Shown: one piece after another, positions 9,341 through 18,603 of the stretch
How positions within the stretch are numbered: the stretch's first letter is position 1
How the letters are laid out: each line of letters begins with the position of its first letter
Origin: Enterobacteriaceae bacterium RIT714
GTDB lineage: Bacteria; Pseudomonadota; Gammaproteobacteria; Enterobacterales; Enterobacteriaceae
Assembly: GCA_009668015.1 (NCBI GenBank)
Contig: WJYB01000018.1
Coordinates: 1-45,578 of the forward strand
Direction: 5' to 3'
DNA length: 45,578 nucleotides
The notes under the pieces: generated by a model
Database searches by the model: none
Seen by the model: only the letters and a program-made list of their open reading frames with translations
Told to the model about the DNA's origin: nothing
Program-made: the position numbers and the translations under genes

Positions 9341-12300
9341 GTTCACTGCCGTACAGGCAGCTTAGAAATTAATGATTCTGCATGCAAGGTGCTACGCGAT
9401 GTTCACTGCCGTACAGGCAGCTTAGAAATCGAAGGTAGCCGTATATCCATCACCCCCCCTGTTCACTGCCGTACAGGCAGCTTAGAAATCGGCTATCCAA
9501 CTGTAGGCGTAGGTTTTAAATGTTCACTGCCGTACAGGCAGCTTAGAAAATAAAAAAGACGCGGAAAAGCGTTGACGCAAAGTTCACTGCCGTACAGGCA
9601 GCTTAGAAATGGACCTTTTTTCACCTTGCCTTTGCCGTGTCGTTCACTGCCGTACAGGCAGCTTAGAAAATCTGGCGCTGGATTTTGAACCGCCCGTCAT
9701 AGTTCACTGCCGTACAGGCAGCTTAGAAACTCAAGTACCTGCACGACAATAGCCGGAACATGTTCACTGCCGTACAGGCAGCTTAGAAACCTGAGCCGAA
9801 GCGGCTGTGACCTTCACGCCCGTTCACTGCCGTACAGGCAGCTTAGAAATGTTCGCCCAGATGTGCGAGAGTGGGCCAGAAGTTCACTGCCGTACAGGCA
9901 GCTTAGAAAAAACGGCAATTCACACACTGACCACACGGCAAGTTCACTGCCGTACAGGCAGCTTAGAAAAGTCCTGGGTAACGATCGCGCCAGCGCCAAA
10001 AGTTCACTGCCGTACAGGCAGCTTAGAAAGTATCGAGCACCAGATCGCCCTCGGCATCATCGTTCACTGCCGTACAGGCAGCTTAGAAAACCCTTAGGGG
10101 TGATCTAGCGAAAACAACCGGGTTCACTGCCGTACAGGCAGCTTAGAAATTAAAACGCTGCCAGTTCTCCCAGAGTAATCTGTTCACTGCCGTACAGGCA
10201 GCTTAGAAAACCCGGCCAAGTCGGAGAAAGGCACACGTCGCGTTCACTGCCGTACAGGCAGCTTAGAAACCAGAATATCTCGGCGGCGGTACGATGGATA
10301 TTGTTCACTGCCGTACAGGCAGCTTAGAAAGCTAGACGACAGCGAAGATATTATAGAATTACCGTTCACTGCCGTACAGGCAGCTTAGAAAAACGTCGCT
10401 GCCGTCTGCCTTTGAACTTCGAAGTTCACTGCCGTACAGGCAGCTTAGAAATGAGGGGGGTACACTGGTTCGTAAACATCTCAGTTCACTGCCGTACAGG
10501 CAGCTTAGAAACGCTGACTACCGGCCGCGCGTTGACAACTGACGTTCACTGCCGTACAGGCAGCTTAGAAAACAATGTCACCATTCAGTGATGCAATACC
10601 CACGTTCACTGCCGTACAGGCAGCTTAGAAACGGTAAAGGTAAAAACCGGAGAAAAAAATGAAAGTTCACTGCCGTACAGGCAGCTTAGAAATGAATCAC
10701 CTCGCGGTCCGACTTATTCGCCGCGTTCACTGCCGTACAGGCAGCTTAGAAAACCTTCAGGACTGATGCATCACTGGAGTTATCCGTTCACTGCCGTACA
10801 GGCAGCTTAGAAACCCAACTGCGCGTCGGGCCGGAGGCTGCGTATGTTCACTGCCGTACAGGCAGCTTAGAAATGATCGTAAATATCTGGGAACGCACAG
10901 CATGAGTTCACTGCCGTACAGGCAGCTTAGAAAACCGACGACGATACAAACCCCGTTCCTACGGAGTTCACTGCCGTACAGGCAGCTTAGAAAAGCCCTG
11001 CGCACATCAGTGCGGCCTGATGCATGTTCACTGCCGTACAGGCAGCTTAGAAACATAACGTAACATTATGCGCACTACGGGGTTCGTTCACTGCCGTACA
11101 GGCAGCTTAGAAATTTCAAGCTGGTAATAAGGAGAATAATTATGCGTTCACTGCCGTACAGGCAGCTTAGAAATGGTTACGATGGCAGTGTTCAATCTCT
11201 TCCTCGTTCACTGCCGTACAGGCAGCTTAGAAATATGCTGTTGAACTCACGCGAGAGCACGGTGTGTTCACTGCCGTACAGGCAGCTTAGAAATCTGACC
11301 AGGTCTTATATAACAGACCCATCAAGTTCACTGCCGTACAGGCAGCTTAGAAAAGACCCCGACCAATGCCGCGACCGAACCCTGCGTTCACTGCCGTACA
11401 GGCAGCTTAGAAAATTCTATGGTACAGCCTGGCCTACCTCGGCGTGTTCACTGCCGTACAGGCAGCTTAGAAAGGGTTTAGAACTGTTTTATTCCAGATC
11501 GCCGTGTTCACTGCCGTACAGGCAGCTTAGAAACTTACCGAGCGACGGTGACGACAACGAAACCTGTTCACTGCCGTACAGGCAGCTTAGAAACTTACCG
11601 AGCGACGGTGACGACAACGAAACCTGTTCACTGCCGTACAGGCAGCTTAGAAAAATGAAACCTGCATGAGGCTTTCCGTTGTTGAGTTCACTGCCGTACA
11701 GGCAGCTTAGAAATTGCCCGGATTAAAGCCGAAGCCCGGGTCGGCGTTCACTGCCGTACAGGCAGCTTAGAAACATTTGAGTCCGGGCAGCACCGAAGGA
11801 CGCCAGTTCACTGCCGTACAGGCAGCTTAGAAATGCCGTCTGGCTCATTCCCGCGAATGGGCCGTGTTCACTGCCGTACAGGCAGCTTAGAAAAATGGAG
11901 ATATTGCTTTAAGAGTAAACCGTTATGTTCACTGCCGTACAGGCAGCTTAGAAAAGTTACGGGCAGTACGGCCATGAGTGGAAAGGGTTCACTGCCGTAC
12001 AGGCAGCTTAGAAAGTCCACAAAGCCGGGAACATTGAGTACCTTTTCGTTCACTGCCGTACAGGCAGCTTAGAAAAGCGTAAAGCGCTTGGTGTCAGGGT
12101 AAATCGTGTTCACTGCCGTACAGGCAGCTTAGAAATCAATGCCGCCAGTTAACGACAGCTGGTCGCCGTTCACTGCCGTACAGGCAGCTTAGAAAAAACC
12201 AGCGCGTGGTCGTGTGGGATCCTGTGATGTTCACTGCCGTACAGGCAGCTTAGAAAGTAAAGAAGACAGCACGCCATCGACCGCCCCGGTTCACTTCCGT

Positions 12301-12436
12301 ACAGGCAGCTTAGAAATGACCGGCTTTGATCGCACCGACCAGCTTCTTGTTCACTGCCGTACAGGCAGCTTAGAAAATGAATGCTGAACGTGTATTACAT
12401 GATTTATCGTTCACTGCCGTACAGGCAGCTAAGAAA
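9341..12436 (+). CRISPR. Type I-F CRISPR array, 52 repeats and 51 spacers
   Basis: The 28-nt repeat begins GTTCACTGCC and ends GCAGCTTAGAAA. It contains a 5-bp hairpin (CTGCC, loop GTACA, GGCAG) and an 8-nt 3' handle CTTAGAAA left after Csy4 cleavage. Spacers are 32 nt, with a minority of 33 nt. I counted repeats starting at 9341, 9401, 9461, 9522 and so on to 12409. Repeats are invariant except number 50 (12289, G to T in the stem) and the last (12409, CTAAGAAA at the end), so transcription runs rightwards from the leader. Spacers 37 (11534-11565) and 38 (11594-11625) are identical, most simply from slippage or recombination. No spacer source could be identified without a search. Confidence 0.99.
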
Positions 12437-12561
12437 ATCACGATGATGTCGGCATCCTGTTCTACGCAAGGCGTTGCCGGTGACTTATGGAGAGTGGGGT
12501 CACAGCCAGGTATAGGGGAGCACGATCCCGATGCGGTTGTCTGTAAACGTCGAAGGATTTT

Positions 12562-12593
12562 GCGAGAGCCGGGGGCGCATTCCCGACTCTCGC
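12562..12593. terminator. Hairpin between the CRISPR array and mgtE
   Basis: Two 12-nt arms (GCGAGAGCCGGG and CCCGACTCTCGC) pair with one imperfect position. That position is a G-U pair in the leftward transcript and C-A in the rightward one. A short T-run follows on the plus side. It probably ends the leftward mgtE transcript and perhaps also stops the pre-crRNA. Confidence 0.6.
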
Positions 12594-12621
12594 CACGCTT
12601 TTTGTTCAGGCTACGAGCCTG

Positions 12622-13623
12622 TCACTCCAGACCCAGCGTGTACTGTGCAATTTTGAAATAGATAATCAGGCCCGTTCCGTCGATAAAGGTGGCGATAAAC
12701 GGCGCGGAAACGACGGCAGGATCGATGCCGCAGCGTTTAAGCACCATCGGGATCACTGACGAGACAATGGCGCTCCAGAGCGTGATGCACACCAGCGTCA
12801 GGCTGACGATAAGCGTAATGTCCATTCCAATTCCCATCATCCATGCCCGTACACAGCCTGCCAGCCCGAGCGTAACGGCAATCATCACCGAGGTGGTCAT
12901 CTCTTTACGCAGCACGCGCCCCAGATCTTTCAGCCCAACTTCGCCCAGCGCCATCGCCCGGACCAGCGTTGAGGTAATCTGCGTGCCGCTGTTACCGCCG
13001 GTGCCAATCAGCAACGGAATAAAGAACGCCAGTGCGATAGCGGATTCGAGAGCCTCTTCAAAATGCTGAAGCACGGTGCTGGTGTAGGCCTCTGCGACGA
13101 ACAGCAGCAGCAGCCAGACGGCACGTTTTTTCCACAGCTGCACAGCGCTGGTTTCGAGGTAAGGCCGCTCCAGAGGCAGCGTTGCCCCCTGGCGCTGCGC
13201 ATCTTCCGTCACGTCGTCTTCCAGCAAATGCGCAATTTCACGTTCGGTGAGACAACCCACCAGTTTCCCGTGGGTGACAACCGGTACCACGTCAACACCC
13301 GCATGGCTCAGCAGGGTAGCCACGTCTGCGCGCTCATCGTCGGGTTTAACCTGCAAAAACTGAGAAACCATCAGCGCGCTAACGGCCTGGACGGTATTGG
13401 CTTCCTGTAATAACGTTCTGACCGAAATCATTCCGGCCAGCCGGCCATTATCTTCAATAAAAATATGCGTGGGAATATTGTCATCTTTTAATTGTGCGAA
13501 GAATTGTTCACGCGCCAGCGCGACACATAATGACGCGTCGAGGACAATAAAATCCGTATTCATATATTGCGCGATAGCGCTGTCATTAAATGCCGGAAGT
13601 GAATTATGGATGGTGTAAGACAT
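12622..13623 (-). CDS. MgtE-family magnesium transporter, short form
   Basis: A 333-aa inner-membrane Mg2+ channel/transporter of the MgtE (SLC41-like) family. A CBS-domain pair occupies roughly residues 10-150 and about five membrane helices fill the rest. The family signature appears as IGTGGNSGTQ, and the last helix has FIATFIDGTGLIIYF, with the Asp at the position of the MgtE pore aspartate. Typical MgtE proteins are about 450 aa; this one lacks the N-terminal superhelical MgtE_N domain. The ATG at 13623 follows AAGGGAATTCACT; the frame continues upstream but through the riboswitch-like leader. It is divergent from the DedA gene. Confidence 0.85.
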   Translation of the reverse strand: MSYTIHNSLPAFNDSAIAQYMNTDFIVLDASLCVALAREQFFAQLKDDNIPTHIFIEDNGRLAGMISVRTLLQEANTVQAVSALMVSQFLQVKPDDERADVATLLSHAGVDVVPVVTHGKLVGCLTEREIAHLLEDDVTEDAQRQGATLPLERPYLETSAVQLWKKRAVWLLLLFVAEAYTSTVLQHFEEALESAIALAFFIPLLIGTGGNSGTQITSTLVRAMALGEVGLKDLGRVLRKEMTTSVMIAVTLGLAGCVRAWMMGIGMDITLIVSLTLVCITLWSAIVSSVIPMVLKRCGIDPAVVSAPFIATFIDGTGLIIYFKIAQYTLGLE

Positions 13624-13687
13624 AGTGAATTCCCTTTGAATATAAATATCTCTCAGGGGCGAGCAAGACAGGGCATGTCGAAGAGGA

Positions 13688-13849
13688 GATCCCCACGTCC
13701 TGGGTTCAGCACTGTACACCGTATCCCCGAAGGGAAGTTATACTGACAAAGCCTTGATTCGACAGTGCCTGTTTTACCCTGTGTTGTTTCTCTCGAAACC
13801 ACCAGAGCGATAACGTGTATTTGTACAGGAGCCTCGCCATAACGAGATC
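13688..13849 (-). promoter_or_regulatory. M-box (ykoK-type) Mg2+ riboswitch candidate upstream of mgtE
   Basis: Read on the minus strand, the mgtE leader contains GCGAGGCTCCTGTA near its 5' side, then CACAGGGTAAAACAGG, and TACAGTGCTGAACC near its 3' side. These occur in the same order and spacing as the conserved blocks I recall from the Bacillus subtilis M-box (GTGAGGCTCCTGTA, CAATGGGTCAACAG, TACAGTGCT). The ends close as a P1 stem, GATCTC (13849-13844) with GGGATC (13693-13688). The downstream gene is a Mg2+ transporter, the usual M-box target. No U-rich terminator follows; CCCCT at about 13652-13656 can pair with the AGGG of the ribosome binding site, which suggests translational control. 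Confidence 0.8.
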
Positions 13850-13866
13850 GTAGTAAAGCGGAAGGA

Positions 13867-13872
13867 ATAATA
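13867..13872 (-). promoter_or_regulatory. Possible -10 of the mgtE promoter
   Basis: TATTAT on the minus strand lies about 17 nt upstream of the P1 stem of the M-box, so a transcript starting near 13860 would carry the whole aptamer. No good -35 is seen, so this is tentative. Confidence 0.35.
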
Positions 13873-14011
13873 CGCCAGTTTTTAAATGCTGCTTGGAAAT
13901 ATCTGTCATGTTGATGAGCGGTTTAGATTAAATATAGTTAATCAGCGTTGAGGTTTTATTTAATTCATTTCATTTTAAATAGCATATTCACCTTTCCAGA
14001 GAGGCGTAGCA

Positions 14012-14515
14012 ATGGAATGGCTCAATAATTTGCTTAATCATTTTGCACACTATCCGGCGCAGCTGTTCGCTTTGCTGGCGGTAATGGCGTTCTGCAAATC
14101 AACGGTTTTTGTCTCCTCCATTCTTCCGCCCGCCTCGCTGATGTTGCTGGGCGGGATCACCGTGAGTCAGACAACGCTTTCGCCTGCGCTGGCCTGGCTT
14201 GCCGTGGTGACGGGCGCGACGTGCGGCTCAGTGTTGAACTACCATCTCGGGCAATTGATGGGCAATACGCGGATGATGATGCGCCTGAGCGCGAAACATG
14301 CGGATCGCTTTTTAGGCATCCAGCATCAGTTAGCGAAAAACAGCGTGGCGGTATTGTTCACTGCCCGTTTTCTGGCGGTGCTGCGCTACATCGTACCGCT
14401 GGCGGCGGGGATGCTCAGAGTGAATGCCGGCAAGGTTTACGCGGTGAGTCTGATCTCTGCCGCGGTCTGGGCGGCGCTATATGTCGGCGCGGTGGCCGGC
14501 ATCAGCGCCTTGTGA
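14012..14515 (+). CDS. DedA/VTT-family membrane protein
   Basis: A 167-aa integral membrane protein of the DedA (SNARE-associated, VTT) family, which includes undecaprenyl-phosphate and phospholipid flippases. Residues 45-110 include SLMLLGG, a re-entrant-type segment and GATCGSVLNYHLGQLMG. The motif FTARFLAVLRYIVPLAAGMLRV around residues 115-137 is the conserved [FY]xRFxPxxRxxxPxxAG-like DedA signature. Start ATG at 14012 follows AGAGAGGC. It is divergent from mgtE with about 390 bp between. It is shorter than YqjA/YghB (about 220 aa). Substrate not predictable from sequence. Confidence 0.85.
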   Translation: MEWLNNLLNHFAHYPAQLFALLAVMAFCKSTVFVSSILPPASLMLLGGITVSQTTLSPALAWLAVVTGATCGSVLNYHLGQLMGNTRMMMRLSAKHADRFLGIQHQLAKNSVAVLFTARFLAVLRYIVPLAAGMLRVNAGKVYAVSLISAAVWAALYVGAVAGISAL

Positions 14516-14544
14516 ATAGTACGGCGACCAGCTGGGGCGCGGAA

Positions 14545-15339
14545 TTAGCGTGTTAAGTAGCGCGGGGCCGGTTCACCGGTGCGGGCACTGCCAAACAGCG
14601 CCAGGCGCGCCTCTTCATAGCGATCCCATAGCTGGACGTCATGCATCGGCGGGATCGTAATCAGCTCGCCCTGATCGAGCCCGGCCAGCGCCGCGTCAAC
14701 CATATTGTCTGTGGTCATCACTGAACCAACGGGCAGAGCATCCATCGGTACGCCCGAGATTTCCCAAATTTCGGTGGCGGTTGCCGCCGGTAATACGGCC
14801 TGGATACGCACGCCGCTTTCGGCAAACTCTTCCTGCAAACCGCGGGTAAAATTCAGCACCCATGCTTTGGTGGCGCTGTACAGCGCACTGCCTGCGCGGG
14901 CGTGGAATGACAGTACCGAGGCGATATTGATCAGCGTACCGCGATTATTTTGCGCAAGGCGCGGCAAAATAGCGTAGGTCAGACGCATCAGCGCGGTGGT
15001 ATTCAGCGTGTTGATCGCCTGATGCCCGGCCACATCACCGGCCAGGAAAGGCGCCATTTGTGCCGTCCCCGCGTTATTGACCAGCGTGTCGATTGCCGTA
15101 TCACGCTGTAAAACCTCTTCCACGGCGCGGATCCCGGTTTCTTGCGTCAGGTCGGCGACCAGAATCGAGACCGTCACACCATGACGTTCACGCAGTTGCT
15201 CGGCCAACGCGTTCAAACGCGCTTCGCGACGCGCAACCAGTACCAGGTTAAATCCGCGTGCCGCCAGACGATCGGCATACACGGCGCCAATCCCGGATGA
15301 AGCCCCTGTAATCAACGCGGTAGAGAGTGGGTGAGTCAT
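14545..15339 (-). CDS. SDR-family NAD(P)-dependent oxidoreductase
   Basis: A 264-aa classical short-chain dehydrogenase. The Rossmann cofactor motif is TGASSGIG at residues 11-18, followed by NNAG at 88-91, catalytic S141 and the YxxxK pair Y154/K158. Arginines at residues 37-38 after the second beta strand suggest NADP(H) preference. The ATG at 15339 has GAGG nine bases upstream; an ATG five codons earlier lacks a ribosome binding site. The HxlR regulator gene lies upstream on the same strand, and the promoter carries palindromes like that in front of hxlR, so the two genes are probably a regulator/target pair, perhaps responding to a reactive carbonyl or quinone. Substrate unknown. Confidence 0.9.
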   Translation of the reverse strand: MTHPLSTALITGASSGIGAVYADRLAARGFNLVLVARREARLNALAEQLRERHGVTVSILVADLTQETGIRAVEEVLQRDTAIDTLVNNAGTAQMAPFLAGDVAGHQAINTLNTTALMRLTYAILPRLAQNNRGTLINIASVLSFHARAGSALYSATKAWVLNFTRGLQEEFAESGVRIQAVLPAATATEIWEISGVPMDALPVGSVMTTDNMVDAALAGLDQGELITIPPMHDVQLWDRYEEARLALFGSARTGEPAPRYLTR

Positions 15340-15372
15340 GGTGAATAACCTCATAGCAAAGTGAATTAAATG

Positions 15373-15425
15373 GTTTCAATATGAAACTTAATTAACTGTG
15401 TGCTATTTGGTTTTATAATGCAACC
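15373..15425 (-). promoter_or_regulatory. Operator-like palindromes upstream of the SDR gene
   Basis: GTTTCAATATGAAAC (15373-15387) is an interrupted palindrome. GGTTTTATAATGCAACC (15409-15425) shares the core GGTTTTATAAT with the palindrome before hxlR. Both sit 35-90 bp upstream of the SDR start, where a regulator would control it. Confidence 0.5.
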
Positions 15426-15499
15426 ATTACGACGAGGATTTTTTTATTCTGCGAGGCGGTCTGCTGCGGGATGAGTGCTAATCAGCTGATATTGCTGAA

Positions 15500-15940
15500 T
15501 TAAGGGCGTTCAGGAATAACGTCTTCCGGCGCCAGCTCGCGGCCATCATCAGCGATCAAGGCCAGCCTCTGGAGCGGCTTACGGTGCTGCGCGTCAACCA
15601 GTACGCTGCCGAATTCGTTCTCCGCGAACAAATAATCGTTGCCCCACTGCGATAACGCCACCAGTACCGTTTGCAGAGCGCGACCCTTTTCGGTGAGAAC
15701 ATACTCCTGCCAGGCGCTGCCGTCAGATGCGGGTCGCAAAACCAGAATGCCTTCCTCAACCAGCTGTTTCAGGCGCGTGGCGAGCATATTTTTAGCGATC
15801 CCGAGGCTTTTCTGAAATTCGCCGAAACGCTTAAGACCGCGCAGGGCGTCGCGCACAATCAGCAATGACCACCAGTCGCCTATAATATCGAGCGAGCGGG
15901 CAACAGGGCAGGTGCTTTCTTCAAGACGGGTTCGTTTCAC
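15500..15940 (-). CDS. HxlR-family transcriptional regulator
   Basis: A 146-aa winged-helix regulator of the HxlR family, known for sensing aldehydes, quinones and disulfide stress. The N-terminal core reads CPVARSLDIIGDWWSLLIVR, the family hallmark including the conserved Cys (residue 11) next to Pro. It is followed by the winged helix (LRGLKRFGEFQKSLGIAKN). A C-terminal extension of about 40 residues follows the usual HxlR core. The start is GTG at 15940, supported by GAGGAG five bases upstream. It is probably autoregulated through the palindrome at 15961 and controls the SDR gene downstream. Confidence 0.9.
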   Translation of the reverse strand: MKRTRLEESTCPVARSLDIIGDWWSLLIVRDALRGLKRFGEFQKSLGIAKNMLATRLKQLVEEGILVLRPASDGSAWQEYVLTEKGRALQTVLVALSQWGNDYLFAENEFGSVLVDAQHRKPLQRLALIADDGRELAPEDVIPERP

Positions 15941-15960
15941 AATGGCTCCTCAGATTGATA

Positions 15961-15975
15961 GTTTTATTATAAAAC
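15961..15975 (-). promoter_or_regulatory. Palindromic operator candidate upstream of hxlR
   Basis: GTTTTATTATAAAAC has perfect 7-bp arms around one central base and lies 20-35 bp before the GTG start. Extended on the minus strand it reads TTGGTTTTATAATAAAAC, sharing 13 consecutive bases with the site at 15408-15420 upstream of the SDR gene. Confidence 0.55.
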
Positions 15976-16037
15976 CAATTTTGGTTCGCGTAAGTAAAAA
16001 GAGATATCTATAAGTTTGAGAAATGGTTCCCGGAAAT

Positions 16038-16055
16038 CTGTCATGAATCTGTCAC
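16038..16055 (+). promoter_or_regulatory. Pho box upstream of agp
   Basis: CTGTCATGAATCTGTCAC consists of two CTGTCA direct repeats spaced 11 bp and matches the PhoB consensus CTGTCATAWAWCTGTCAY at all but one base. A -10-like CATAAC starts 13 bp after it, the geometry of PhoB-activated promoters where the Pho box replaces the -35. Confidence 0.75.
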
Positions 16056-16092
16056 ACTCACATCGACCATAACAAGACGAGAGGAATAAGGG

Positions 16093-17334
16093 ATGAAAAA
16101 AGCACTACTCGCAATTGCGGTGGCTGGGACCGTAATGATGACTTCCGGCGTGCAGGCACAACCTGCTCCGGAAGGCTATCAGCTGCAACAGGTGTTGATC
16201 ATGAGCCGCCATAACCTGCGCGCGCCGCTGGGTAACAACGGCAGCGTTCTGCAGCAGTCCACTCCTCATCAATGGCCTGAATGGGAAGTGCCTGGCGGAC
16301 AGCTCACCACCAAAGGCGGTGTCCTGGAGGTGTACATGGGTCATTACATGCGTGAATGGCTGGCAGAGCAGGGGATGGTCACCACCGGCGAATGCCCACC
16401 GGCTGACGCGGTCTATACCTATGCCAATAGCCTGCAGCGCACCGTCGCCACGGCACAATTCTTTATCACTGGCGCTTTCCCCGGCTGCGATATCCCGGTA
16501 CACCATCAGGAAAAAATGGGGACTATGGACCCGACCTTTAATCCGGTCATCACCGATAACTCGCCCGCTTTCCGCGAGCAGGCCGTCAAAGCGATGGAAA
16601 CAGAGCGCCAGAAAATGAAGCTTGATGAGAGCTACAAGCTACTGGAGCAAATGACCGACTACGCGAACTCGCCTGCCTGTAGGGAGAAAAAAGTCTGTTC
16701 TCTGACGGAGGCTAAAGACACCTTCACCGCCGAATATGAAAAAGAGCCGGGCGTTTCCGGTCCGTTAAAAGTGGGCAACTCGCTGGTGGACGCCTTTACT
16801 CTGCAGTACTACGAAGGATTCCCGCTCGATCAGGTGGCCTGGGGACAGATCAAAACCGATCAGCAATGGCGCGTGTTGTCGCAGCTGAAAAATGGTTATC
16901 AGGACTCTCTCTTCACCTCCACCGACGTGGCGCGCAACGTTGCCAAACCGCTGGTGAAGTATATTGATAACGCGCTGGTCACCGACCAGGCCAAAGCACC
17001 AAAAATCACGGTGCTGGTGGGACATGATTCGAATATCGCCTCGCTGCTCACTGCGCTGGACTTTAAGCCGTATCAGCTGCATGACCAGCACGAACGCACG
17101 CCGATTGGCGGCAAAATTGTCTTCCAGCGCTGGCATGATAAGAGTGCGAATCGTGAACTGATGAAAATTGAGTACGTCTACCAAAGCGCGGAGCAGCTGC
17201 GTAATGCCGATGTGCTGTCACTGAAAGCGCCGGCCCAGCGCGTTACGCTGGAGCTGAAAGGCTGTCCGATTGATGCGAACGGGTTCTGCCCGATTGATAA
17301 ATTCAATACGCTATTGAATGACGCCGCAAAATAA
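16093..17334 (+). CDS. agp: Periplasmic glucose-1-phosphatase
   Basis: A 413-aa histidine acid phosphatase that releases phosphate from glucose-1-phosphate in the periplasm. Residues 1-22 are a Sec signal peptide ending VQA before QPAPEG. The phosphohistidine motif is RHNLRAP with R39 and H40 (H18 of the mature protein), and the acid/base motif is GHDSN near residue 313. The length equals that of the E. coli enzyme and it is followed, as there, by convergent yccJ-wrbA. Translation starts after GAGAGGAATAAGGG. The promoter carries a strong Pho box, which suggests induction under phosphate limitation. Confidence 0.97.
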   Translation: MKKALLAIAVAGTVMMTSGVQAQPAPEGYQLQQVLIMSRHNLRAPLGNNGSVLQQSTPHQWPEWEVPGGQLTTKGGVLEVYMGHYMREWLAEQGMVTTGECPPADAVYTYANSLQRTVATAQFFITGAFPGCDIPVHHQEKMGTMDPTFNPVITDNSPAFREQAVKAMETERQKMKLDESYKLLEQMTDYANSPACREKKVCSLTEAKDTFTAEYEKEPGVSGPLKVGNSLVDAFTLQYYEGFPLDQVAWGQIKTDQQWRVLSQLKNGYQDSLFTSTDVARNVAKPLVKYIDNALVTDQAKAPKITVLVGHDSNIASLLTALDFKPYQLHDQHERTPIGGKIVFQRWHDKSANRELMKIEYVYQSAEQLRNADVLSLKAPAQRVTLELKGCPIDANGFCPIDKFNTLLNDAAK

Positions 17335-17342
17335 AGGGTAAA

Positions 17343-17362
17343 CCCCCCGCGCAGGCGGGGGG
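17343..17362. terminator. Shared terminator between agp and yccJ
   Basis: CCCCCCGC and GCGGGGGG form an 8-bp GC stem with a 4-nt loop. It lies between the convergent ends of agp (17334) and yccJ (17368). T-rich sequence follows on the minus side, so it should work best for the wrbA-yccJ transcript. Confidence 0.75.
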
Positions 17363-17367
17363 AACGG

Positions 17368-17595
17368 TCAGACGTTTTTACGTTCGATGGTTTGCTCGCC
17401 CCAAAAAAGCGAGTCTTTGTCTGTTTTGTCGAAGGCCAGGATCAGCACTTCATCATTTCCTTCTTCCCAAATTTTCTCCGCCAGTTTTTCGTCATATTTC
17501 GCGACTTCGAAGATGGCTTCGGCAATTTCCGGAGAAGTATTACGTAAACTGGCCCACTCACCGACGTGATGAGCTTTCGATTCTTGAGTTGGCAT
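17368..17595 (-). CDS. yccJ: YccJ family protein
   Basis: A 75-aa acidic soluble protein of unknown function, recognised by sequence (start [15 protein letters not shown]) and by its invariable place just after wrbA. In E. coli the pair is co-transcribed and belongs to the RpoS-dependent stationary-phase set. Ribosome binding site CAGGAGGACAAGC is strong, and only 19 bp separate it from the wrbA stop. No motif suggests an activity. Confidence 0.92.
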   Translation of the reverse strand: MPTQESKAHHVGEWASLRNTSPEIAEAIFEVAKYDEKLAEKIWEEGNDEVLILAFDKTDKDSLFWGEQTIERKNV

Positions 17596-17614
17596 GCTTG
17601 TCCTCCTGTTGAGG

Positions 17615-18603
<989 letters not shown>

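Noticed and set aside
9807..12072. Several open frames inside the CRISPR array on both strands, with repeated SLPYRQLR or FLSCLYGSE words
   Set aside because: They are translations of the 28-nt repeat, kept open by chance; there are no ribosome binding sites and the repeats explain the periodicity.
9341..12436. Self-targeting spacers matching other parts of this window
   Set aside because: Reading several spacers against nearby genes gave no match, but this was not exhaustive; a full search of the genome is needed before claiming presence or absence.
12377..12661. A 94-codon plus-strand frame across the last spacer and the downstream region
   Set aside because: It starts in a spacer, crosses the terminal repeat and the terminator hairpin, and runs into the end of mgtE; not a gene.
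14012..15940. An operon joining the DedA gene, SDR and HxlR genes
   Set aside because: The DedA gene is on the opposite strand and convergent with the SDR gene; only SDR and HxlR share operator-like sites.
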